Below, one piece after another: positions 9,601 through 21,600 of a DNA stretch of 49,545 nt. Origin of the DNA: Apostichopus parvimensis (taxonomy: Eukaryota; Echinodermata; Holothuroidea; Aspidochirotida; Stichopodidae); contig KN884665.1 of the NCBI GenBank assembly GCA_000934455.1, positions 57,449 to 106,993 on the forward strand, written 5' to 3'. The first letter of the stretch is position 1; every line of letters starts with the position of its first letter. The translations under genes were made by a program, and so were the position numbers. A model generated the notes under the pieces. It saw nothing but the letters and a program-made list of their open reading frames with translations, ran no database searches and had not been told where the DNA came from.

Positions 9601-12600
9601 ATTTCAGGTGGGCCAGTGTAAAGTGGAATATGCTAGATCGATCTAGCCTAGCACTCTTTCGTAAAGTAAGTAAATTTCATGTAAGAAAAAGCTACAGTTT
9701 TGAAAATAAAATTGGTTTAAAAAGTGCTTCTAAGTATCACCATTTGACATCTGAGCACCATAGGCACTTGAAAATTTTCCAAAGTGGGGGAAACACCGCC
9801 TCCCCCTAGGCCCCTCGCCCATATCAGTCACGCAATAAATGTCCCTGATTCCAGTCAGGCAAATATGGTCACCTTAATGTAGATACCACTTAGTGAGTAC
9901 AAGAACCATGTTGAAATTGGTGGAGGTCAAAGGCCATTACAGTCCACAGAGGTCAACTTCAATCACATAACCTGATAACCCCAGACGTAAGGCTTGGATG
10001 AACTTTTTACATGGTAGATTGGTTCTGCTTCAGTGCAAGAACCTTGGTGATCATTGTTATGTCAGTATTGTTTGACACTAAAATATCTTGCTTGTAGTGT
10101 CACTCTAGGATGTTCTCATACAGAAGGTGGCAAGGAATCACTGTTGGCTAGTTGGCTTTCAGGTTCATTAAAATGTTGCTGTGTTTGATTTTCCACAAAT
10201 GGTATTTAGTGTCTCAATGCCATTTCTATACTCTTGTTTCCAACTCTGTGTTAGTTCTCACAATACAACACAATGGAACTTTACACATGTAAGAATGGTC
10301 AGCTCATAAAGTATCCAGGTTAAATATTTCAAAAATGAAACTTCACACAATGTTTTGGGCCCAAAAATAAGTGTATACACATAGGACTGTCAATATCATC
10401 GGAAAATATCAGCCGCTTTCTCAGAGATCATAAATATGAAACCACTGGAAAGCACTGAATTTTGGCTGGTTGCAAACCAGTCAACCTGGACAAAATAAAA
10501 CTGTATTCAGTCTTTTATAATATTTGTGATAACAACAGCTGTCAACAATGATTCATGATCTTACAACATTGAAAAATTTCCAATGACCTCTTTAACCTCT
10601 TTTATAAAGTTTTTTCTCTACACAGAGTATAAAACCTACAATCAGAGACAATTGTTAATAAATCCTCATGGGACATTTCTAGGAATCTATTAATGTGAAT
10701 ATAGCACTGTACCAATTTCTGAAATGAAAGCTAATTAAAAAATGTACACTGTTAATTTTGATGCAAATATAATAATCAGTTCTTCACTTGTAATTCAGAC
10801 CAATCATGGATATTGCAGTGGAACATATGAGTCAAAAAGATATTTTACGTGTGAGCCCTTTCATGGAATATTCTTACCACTTAATAAATTGGTCCCTGTA
10901 AGAAGACCAGACAAACCAACTCAACAGGAGACTACAAAGAAAGTAAAGCATTGCAGAGCTGCAGACCATGGCACAGAAGATGTTCCACAACCCACAATGT
11001 TGAAAGTAGGGGTAACTGTGGAAGCTGAAGCAACCCTTAAAGATTCACCACAAAAGAAGACCTGGGTTAAAGGGACAATTGTAAGCATAGTAGTTTGTGA
11101 AGGAAACACTCTATTTGCTGTTGAACTGGTAAGATACTTGTGTTGAATTCTTATATCAATGTAATAATCTCAGTAATTTCACTTTAATAAAGTAGTATGA
11201 CCCTCTTTAAATGAGATTCCGATATAACCTTTAACAAAATTCAATCATATGTAATCTACCACTTTAATTTAAATTTCAAATTAATTTATGCAAGTGGTGC
11301 TCTGAACATCACTTCTTTGTAAACATGGCTGGCCAAATCTCTGGTCAAAAATCTAGTTATAAAAATGACCGTATTCCGAATGTACCCATTTGATTATTGT
11401 TTAAGCCGCAAGTGACTGTTATCATACAGTAGAAGAATTGAAGGAATAGAGAAATTGTAGATATTAGAATGGGATATATCAAGCCTTGGATTGCTCATAT
11501 GTATATGTAAATTTTGAAGAAATTGCATTTTACTTAGTCTTTACAAAATACTTTCCAATTCTTTCAGGAGAGATTTAAGAAGCCTGCTGTAAATACTAAT
11601 GGATTTTACAATGGAAAATCTGTCTATGAACCAAAGAAACCAAAATCCACTGTCATTGTGGAGCAGTCAGCCATCAGACTGATTCACTCCATTTTCACAT
11701 CAGGTATAGTATCACATTATTTTAGAGGTGCAACTGTATTCTGATTTTATGTTTTATTAGTAATATTGAAACCGTTAGGGAAGCCTCACATGGACACTCT
11801 TACATCATTGCCAAGTGATTATTGCTATCCTTGGTATGAGCATAGTGCAACAGCTCAGTAAAATGTCACACTTGGTCGAGTACAGTACATGCTCTCGACT
11901 TTCCTGAATTTTGACACGATTTGAACTACTCAGCGCTGATCGAATGATATCACAAAGAGGAGCTTGCAAAGTTCCATGTTCACCTTGCTATAATTCAGTT
12001 ATGTAAGGTACACAACTTCAGAATAACTTCTGAATACAAATTTCTTAACTCATGAAATTGCTTATATCTTGAAACTAATTTGTTATTTGTGTTTAAATCC
12101 AATACGACTTCCTCTTCACATCTGGCTTCCAAGTCTTTCTCTGTTACCAGACACCAAGGCCATGTGGTAATAATAATACCATGCTTACAATGCCCCCGAA
12201 ACAATCGTTTTGTATTCTATATCTGTGTAACTCTTTGTCTTTTGTTTTTCAGCCCTTTGCCTCTTTTTCATTTGTTCCATTTTGTACCTTGATAATGTTT
12301 GACATACTTCCCAATAGATCTACTAATCTATGCAAGTAGATTCAAAAAGCAAATTCTTGTTGAGATTCTTGAGTACAATTGCTGCATAACCAAACAAAGT
12401 GAAACACAAGGTCTGATCAGGGAGTTGCTGATCAATTATTTGCCATTACTCAAATTATACTTGAGATTGGCAGCTTTCAAGTAAGATGCAGAGTGACATA
12501 ATTATGAAATAGAAACAAACATTAGAATAGATATTAATCAACAATGTAAGCTGCAAGACCGACCACATTACGTTCAGAACAATAATGTTTGCAAGTGATT

Positions 12601-15600
12601 ATGACTTTTTCCAACGGTGTCTGAAACAATGAAATGTGTGTGGATGTACAAGTGTATCGTGAATGTTCAGTAGTTGAAGTAAGCAAAACAGACCCATTGT
12701 TATGAGTTGTACACAACCCTATGCTAGCCTATGGTGTGAACATCGGTACCTTTACAATGCAAAAAGGAAGGTTATAATTAATCAAATTCAACAACAAACT
12801 TTAAGTGGCAACAAGTATGGTAAAATGTTTGCAGCTTTTAGTGGCATATAAGCCAATCAAATCATCAGAATTATGTGACACCCTTTTAGCAAGAAAATAT
12901 CAGTAATAGGTGTTTAGTAAGCTATGTAGCGATGCAGGTATGCATCTATTAATTAATGACTGTTGCTATGAAATTGTACACATCCTGGGGTCAGAAAAAG
13001 TGAAATTTATTTTGTCAGGCTTAGAAAGTCAGTGGAAATCAAGAATATTTGGAAAAGGAAGGGAATTTGGCTATGAAAACGATAGACCGTTCCAATTTTG
13101 TTAATGTTCATTGCATACCCAAGGCAACCAAATAATTGGTAATAACATTGGGAAGTAAATTCAAATTCTCAACACCTTTACTAATTACCAGACCTGAACA
13201 AACGAGTGAGTGACTCATTAGTGGCTAGTCAAACAAAGTAAGCCTATATCTTCAGTAGCCTTCACAATGATACTACGACTAACATTTGAAGCAATTCACA
13301 GTAAACTATTTAGATATGACAACAGCAGTAACTTGGTTTGGCAAAGTTCAATCAAGTTTAATATGTAAAAGTGATTTTTGTCAACATCCAGTCTCAATGG
13401 GAATTAACTGTTTTAAGTAGTTTGCACATGTTGCAGGGAGCAATGTTTGTTGACATGTTACAACTGAAGCCGGGATTGATCAAATAAAGTTCTGGTCATA
13501 TCATAGGCCTGCAGAGAGATCTTGAACAGGTTGTAAACCGTTTTGTTTTCTTTTTTCTTTTCTTGGCATTTGCACACAATAAAAGAATATCCTTTCAGCT
13601 TTGTACTTGACTGTTTAACTTTCTAACTTTTCCTGAGTGTGTGAAGCATACATGATGATGCATACTGGCCTTTCAAGCTTATACGGCAGCACAGCGGTAA
13701 TCTAAAGGTGTCGATGTGAGGTTTCCCTTAGCATGTATAAAAACTATTCAGGGTAAAAAATGTCTGACATGTAACAGTAGCTAGTCTATCCGATTGCTTT
13801 CCTTTAATATGCAAAAAATGGTATCAGATTTGACTTTTTAATTGTTCAATATGTACCGTTATGTATTGCACTTCCCTCATATTTCTTTCTATTTGGTGTC
13901 CCAGCCTTGATTTTCTTTTGTATAGTATTACTTTTGTTGTAGTCTTTCATTAACAGCATGTAATTACCATTTCAGGATATTATAAAGTTCAAATTCAAGT
14001 CAGAACTTTTCAAGTTCTTCATGTATGTCTTTGTTGAAGTGTGAGATTAATTGACTTAGTTTCTCATTCAATAATTAATGTTTGCGGTCATCAGGCAAAG
14101 AGGAAGTCGATGCTGAGAGAAATGATGATAGAAAGGAGCAGTTTGATAATGATGAGAGAAGAACAATGTCTTGTAACTCCCAAAGAGAAATAAATCAATT
14201 TGGTGAGTTCAAGTGTTCCATTTTTTAGTTAGCATACAATTTTCAGATTTTCATATCATACATAGTCAAATCTGTCAACCTTGCTTAAGATTCTAAGGGA
14301 CTGTGCACAAGTGCGTACCTTACTTCCCTTTCTCTGTTACTTTTCTCACAATGTGGTATTGCAGCTGTTCATCTCAGGGTTGAAATTTAGGTTGTGCATT
14401 ACACAATCACATACCTCTTTGGTTACTTGCATCACCTTACACATGAACGATGTCCTATGAGGTTTCCCTTTGCATGTATAAGAACTATTCAGGGTAAATA
14501 ATATCTGATATGTAACAGTAGCTAGTCTATCCGATTGCTTTCCTTTAAAATGCAAAAACAAAACAAATTGTAGAACATGGAAACATTGCTGTATTATTCC
14601 CGTAAGAAACTGAATGTAAATACAGTGAATGACCCTACACAGGATGCATTTACTTCTTTCGCAATGAAGTTTTGTTAAAACAATTTTTTAAGGCATTTAA
14701 AAGCCCTGTCTAGGAACTAATGATTAAAGTTCTACTTTATATTGCGTAGAGAAATTGTACTCCCACCTTCAACATTCTACTTTAGGTCATTCTGGTTCGA
14801 AGCCTGTAAATAATAATAATAATAAGTTATATTAATATAGCGCATAATCAGCAAAGCTGCTCAAAGTGCTTTACAAATGTAAAACCTAAAAACAAATAGT
14901 AACAAAAACCAAAATATTAAATATATAGAACCAATAATGCAAAAATTGTAACTGCCAAAAGCAACAATGTAAAAAACGCACCCGTACTACACGATACTAG
15001 AAACTAAAACGCAATAGTCCAAAACAATTTTAGAAGTATGTAAATAGTAAAATAGATTAAATCATAATCAATGTTTTAATATAAATAAGTATGAGACACT
15101 ATAGTACAGTAAGACAATTATTGTAAAAGCCTAAAACAGATAGTAATAAACACCCAATACTAAACGATAAAAAATACAACCCTAAACGTAGTAAATAAAT
15201 AAAAAATACATTTAAAAAAATAAAAAATGTTAAGAATTAAGTAAGTAGTTCCAAACGTACTATCTATGCATAATAAAAGTTAAAACACAGTCAATTACAC
15301 AGTAAAAGCGAGTCTAAAATAATATGTTTTTAAAGCAGTTTTAAAAGTGGTAAGAGAACTGCATACACGCACAGAGTTCGGTAAGGCTCTGTAGCCGGTC
15401 TTGAATCTTGTTCTCTTCTCCTTGAGTAAACTTCTTTGTCTTCCTCTTTCAATAGAATTCAACCGCATATTTGTCCAAATTCCAAAAGGTTTCACATGAA
15501 TGTCCTAGACCATCTGAGTTTATGAACATTTCATTATCTCACTAATCGATCTCAGTATATGTGTGGATAACATGTTTTAATTGTGTTCAAATATTATTTC

Positions 15601-18600
15601 ATCTTATGTTGAATGGCTTTTTAAAGAAGTTTTTTTGTGGTTTAGAAACAAACCAGCCTATGATGGACTCATCCAATACCAACATTTTTGAGGCAAAGCC
15701 TAATTGTCTTCTTGTTGACAATAGCCACACCCTACTGCAAGTGTGGATCATGGGGGTAACATTACCTTGCAGTGGAGTTGGTTTATTCAGCAGTTTATAT
15801 ACTAAAGCTTTTAACATTCTATTACATGGTATGGGTTTTGACATTTTAATTGTTCAGTATGTACTGTTATGTATTGCACTTCCCTCCTATTTCTTTCTTT
15901 TTGGTGTCCTAGTTTTCATTTTCTTTTGTATAGTATTACTTTTGTTGTAGTCTTTCATTAACAGCATGTAATTACCATTTCAGGATATTATAAAGTTCAA
16001 ATTCAAGTCAGAACTTTTTAAGTTCTTTATGTATGTCTTTGTTGAAGTGTGAGATTAACTGACTTAGTTTCTCATTCACTAATTAATGTTTGCGGTCATC
16101 AGGCAAAGAGGAAGTCGATGCTGAGAGAAATGATGATGGAAAGGAGCATTTTGGCGATGATGAGCAAAGAACAATGTCTTATAACTCCCAAAGAGAAACA
16201 AACCAATCTGGTGAGTTCAAGTGTTCCATTTTTTTAGCACATGTGCAACTTCCAGAATTTTCATATCATACATAGTCAACCTTGGCTAAGAATGTAAGGG
16301 ACTGTTAACAACTCTATGTACTTTACTTCCCTTTCTCTGTTACCTTTCTCACAATGTTGTATTGCAAATTTTCTTCTCAGGGTTGACATTTTAGGTTGTG
16401 CATTATGCAATAACATACCTCTTTGGTTACTCGCATCACTTTACACCCAACCTATAATCAATTTTGGGTGTGTGTGCAATGCCCAAATTTGTAAACACTT
16501 TATCTTTAGAAAATACATGATGACAAAATTCATACTTGACATGAGCCTACCCATATTGAGCACAAACTCTCTATGATTATTTACAGGGTGCAAAGTAAGT
16601 GTACAAAGTGAAACAGCCTACAGCTTTTGATGAGGGTTTAATGTCATTTGAGATTGGAGTTGGAAAATGTTTCTTTACTTTCTGTTAGCAGACAATAGTA
16701 CTTAATAGACTATCCTTAACTTCAGTATTTCACACACCCTACTTGCCTACCTTCACAGTTGTAGATTAAATAATCTGGTAAAATTCTCCATAAACCTGGT
16801 AAGAAATACTATCCTACCATTTAACTGCTATGTTGCTAAGCAAATCAGCAACTTTAGTGTTTAAAAAACAGGCAACACTTTGATGTGCAAACTTATTTCT
16901 TAGATTGCAAGCTGTTGATAATCATTTTATCATTCACCGATGAGTTTGATACTGTCAACTCCCTGAATTTCAAATTTCAGTTAATTAAAAGTACAAACAA
17001 TTTTGCAATGGTTTCATGCTATGAAGCAACATAGCAGTGTTCTCCACCTGTTGTAAATTACTGACGCTGCCCGGAAAGCGCTGTACATGTAGTTAAACTA
17101 CAAGGCAATATCCAAGCTACAGTATAAAGAGGAATGTTATTTGAAGTTCTAAGTGTGTGGTGTTTACAATATGTTACTAGCATATTCTACTCAAGTTATG
17201 CGTGAACTGTGTAAAGTTTACTGGGATTTCTTGACAAGACTTTGGCAAGTGCTAGTCTGACAGGTTTCAGTGGTCCTAGTAACATTAGTACATTAGATGA
17301 TGGTACAAGAGAATATGCAGTGTCATTATTTAGCACAAAACTTAGTAGTATAAGTATAATAGAACGTAGTGCAGTACTCATAGTGCATTTTCATGCTATC
17401 TTTGATCTTCTTGCTCAATTCCCCTTCACTCTCTTATAACTTGAGTGCTTCTGCATGCATATGGTGTTGCATATTAATACGCTTTCTCTGCCTATGTTTT
17501 ATTCAGATGATCTTCAGAGTTTCAGTAGCAGTGACATCAAATTCCCTCCTAAAACTGGGAAGAGTGAAGAGACAGCTGGTGAGTTGGTGGCTTTAGAAAA
17601 GCTGTTATTTCATTGCATTGTCTTAACATTCATATTCATCTGCATTGATCATTGTGTACTCCAGCCTATGTTGAATTTCTATGGAGTGTTATAGGTGTCT
17701 GCTGTCATTTAATTTGTAATTATTCTATTATTCCTGTATTATTATAGGATATAAACAGATGACAGATGAGTAGGAATAGCTATTAAATAGATTTAAAGAA
17801 TGGAAAAAGGAGAAGCTCTCATTACTAATAGCTATAAGGCCCCCTGACTATATGTAAATATAGATAGGTATTAAGTCTAAAGAAAGTCTTGAAAATTCTG
17901 TTAATTTTACAGTGTTGAAGTCGTAATAAAGCAAAGTACTGAATTCTGTGTCAAAGGCAAAGGGAATCTGTGATGGTGATAACATGCGTGTGTGCTAGAG
18001 TGTGTGTGACATTGCCACAGTGGGAAGGGGGCTAGTGTTCAAACGGTTATGCTAAAACAGAAAATACCGATTACCGATTATTTTTTTCATAATCGAGCCG
18101 ATTCCGATTCCAATTATTTGATAAAGAGAAAATATCCCGTTTATACAAAGATGGCAGTAAAGTATGTGTTAGAAACAATTATTGTTGTGCTTTTCCTTTT
18201 TTTCCCCTTTCTTTCATTGTACTTAATGTGAAAAAGGGCTCTTATGTATCCTTTGTATATACCAAATCCCCTCTGGGGTTTCGTGGAAAGAATTTTTTTT
18301 TATTTAAATTATGAAAATATGACATCCTACCAAGTAAGAACTGTGCTAAGGGAATGGCCTAACCACTCTGATGTGTATGCCACCTGTTAATGGCTTGAAA
18401 TGCTCTAAGAATAGTTACTCAATATATCCATCTCAAAATATCCATCTCAAAAAGTATCTCAGACAAATCATCCATCTTCAATTTTTCCAAAGTGTTAAAT
18501 TTAAGTACATATTTCTTACATTCCGACATTATTCTGTACTTATTTTCAGTATTATTCCGTTTATGAATAAAATAAAAATGTTACAAACTTGAAGTTAAAA

Positions 18601-21600
18601 GTCCTTATTCGTTACATTTTTAACTCTTTTCAAGTTCAATAAGAAAATGTAAGCTTAGGCCAATCAAACTGAACAGCAAATGGTACCATCGTAACTTGTT
18701 TATAATTACTGTAGAATGTTACCAGATAAAAAAATCATAACAACTAAGAACTACTCCAATATTGTTTTTCCACATGAAAACTTTGCATTTACTTGTGCAT
18801 AATTGATTTGAGCAAAATGGTAGACCGTATACTGAGATCTGTTTACAATGTAACAACCTAGTTCTAGGCCTAATGTGACGGCTATGGATTCGAGCCTTAT
18901 CAGCATTTCTGCCGATATTAAATTATTTTTGAGGGCATTGCGGTAAGCGTCGAAAGGTTAAAAAAAAATAGGGATAACGGGTCCACGGTAAAAGAGAGGT
19001 GATGGGCAGGGAAGCATGGCCATTTGCAAATTGTGAGAAAAAGAAACATCAAATTACAAATTAGTGCATCAAATAGTGCACTATGGAGCATTTCATGCCT
19101 AAACATAGCCTATACTCAGCTAATCAACATAGGCCTTATCCAGCACATTCGTTAATTCGCGGAATTGGTATTGTAACCATGCATACTGTGCCGAGAAACA
19201 TTGAAGTCACTAATCGCGAGGGAAGCAAAATCGGCGACCCTGGCAGCCTAATTAGATGAAATTACATTGTGAAAGGCTCATAGAGGGCACGTGTCTTTAT
19301 TTTAATATTTCGTAGTAAAAGAACAAACCTAGAACAACAGTTGATATTTTCACCTTCCATATGTTTTTGAATAATGATATTTCACTTTCCATATGTTTTG
19401 GAATAATCGGTATGACATAACTGGTAATCCACATAGTTTTTACTGATTCCGATTATGTTCCGATTATGCAATAATCGGCTCCATTCCGATTCCAATTATC
19501 GTTTGAACACTAAAGGGCGCTAGGCCCACCAAATAGCTATCAGGCCCCCCGAAGAAAATTTATTTTTTAGATCATGTCTGTCCCTTAGAAGAGCATTGGG
19601 CACCCTACAAATAGGAGTCTTTGTCCCTGATTGAAAGTAAAGATGGTTAGTTATTAAGTCTAAAAAGAAGTGTTGAGAACACTGTTTATATTAAAATGTT
19701 GAAGTCCTAAGAAAGCAAATGATTGAGTTCTATGTCAAAGGCTGAGCGAATCTGGCACATGTTGTGATGGCATGCGTGCGTGCTTGTGTGTGTGACATCG
19801 CTGGTTTAAAACTCAAAATTTAAATGGCGAATTAGTCTCATTCTTGATATGGGACTCCACTTTAGTGATTACAAGAATCTTAATGTTCTCAATAGTCGTT
19901 TTGGTTCAACAGAAACCAAGCTCTGGAAACCTGATAAGTCAAAATATAAATCTTGAACCAACTACATAAATGGTAGTTAGAACCACATATGTGAGGTCAA
20001 GGATCCAATCATTTTCTGTGAAGGTCAAAGGTCACTTGAACATCAACAGAAAAGTTTGAAAGCACACAAGTACCTAAAGTAAACGTACATTACCTTGAGT
20101 GGTAATACATCTGCAATAGTTCAATAACTTTGCTGATCAGTTGAAGACAATTCCAATCAATGCTTAAAAATCTTGTGTCACAGAGTTTCTGTATCTAGTA
20201 TGTTCTCATGGTAAGGATCCACTATTCACCAATTGGCTTTCTGGATTTTCATACATTTATTTTCATCAGTGAGAGCAAACTGACCATTTTCTTAATCTTT
20301 CTTTTTTAATGCACATTTATTCCATAACTTGTGTGTTCCTTTATGAAAAAAGGAGAGACACCATCGAAAGCGAAAGGAAAGGCTGCAAGAAAGAGTGAAG
20401 ATCAAGAAGATGAGAATAAAAAAATGTTGCAGGCATCTTCAAATGTTGTTAAAATTCAGCCTTCATCAATGGATATTGATGAACATCATTTTGCGACAAA
20501 CTCAAGACAAAAGGGTGGCACATCATGGTCATCAGATAACCATGAAAATGACAGAAAGCCTTCTGATGGTTCAAAAGGCATCATTTCAACTTTCAAAAGT
20601 ATGTGGAAATCTCCAGGTGAGCAATTAATAATCACTCACAATTTCATTGTGAATGTTTCGGTTAGCATAACAATTCAGAGAACACATATGTCACAAATTT
20701 GGAAGATTTAAACTGATATAGTATTGTGTATCTTTGGACTCCTTGGTAATTGGAATAATGAATTTAACTCTTTATATTGATAGATATAGGGTTTCAGTCT
20801 CCATAACTAAGTGGTTAAGCAGTAATAACAGTCACAAGGGAGTTGTAGTCAAATGGATAAGGCAGTGGACTTGGGATCTAAGGATTGCTTGGTCGAATCC
20901 TGGCCAGATCATTAAAGGGGAATATGTGTTGAAAATTGTTTATTTAGGAACTTTTACTCGGCTGTCAGACGTGAGAATACCAAGAGTCATGGACGCTGAT
21001 TGGTCAAATTGAACAAAATTTTAATATTACTATAGCCTCACCTAGTTAGCTAAACTTTTAGAACATACATTGGAATTAACCAAAGACCTAGTGCACTGTT
21101 AATCTGTGTACAGAAAGGAATCTTTATGGATGAGAACAATAGGCTAGATGTGAATAGAACTTTCAATACTAGCTTTGTCATTTTGTCATGCATTTTCAAG
21201 TAATAGTACATGTTGTCTGTGCAAGTTCAGTATATAACATCAATACATATCTAGTACAGTATATTGTATAGGCTGTATGCATGGTTCATCTACAATAGTA
21301 TAGTACATCAATGTATGTATTATGAGCGAAACAGGAGCATTTGGTATTATCTGGCGTCATGTGATAGAGATGATTTGACTGGTTGAGTTTTATCATATGA
21401 ATAAAAAGGTGTGGATTGCAGGCATAATTGTTTGGGAGAACAACAGCTAATTACTTGTCAACTAGTATTCTCCAAGTAATCTCCCTTTCATCAATCACAG
21501 TTGCTGATGGATGGAAATGCTAAAACTTCAGATAAATGCAATATTGACCTTAAAGTTATGGTCTTGGGCAAGGCATTTAAACTCCATTGCCTCCCATTCA

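Larger units (their letters stand above)
13718..16460 (+). repeat. Tandem duplication of an exon with flanking introns (741-bp unit)
   Basis: Sequence beginning 'gaggtttccctt' at 13718 recurs at 14459 (offset 741). Further in, the exon and its intron flanks recur at an offset of 2008 (14095 versus 16103), extending to about 14450 and 16445. The difference, 1267 bp, is a segment present only in the second copy (about 14560-15826), which contains a retrotransposon remnant. The simplest history is a 741-bp tandem duplication followed by insertions, or an equivalent deletion in copy one. Confidence 0.88.

Noticed and set aside
15561-15950. A 129-codon plus-strand frame between the duplicated exons, rich in hydrophobic residues
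   Set aside because: It spans the junction between the unique segment and the duplicated intron; its hydrophobic end is just the T-rich pyrimidine tract of the intron.
17754-17775. A coding exon starting after 'attatag' near 17747
   Set aside because: The frame required by the upstream phase reaches a stop within about ten codons.
20837-20911. A functional tRNA-Arg gene
   Set aside because: The B box is missing a base and the acceptor and anticodon stems do not pair; the sequence continues into a repeated body, as in SINEs.
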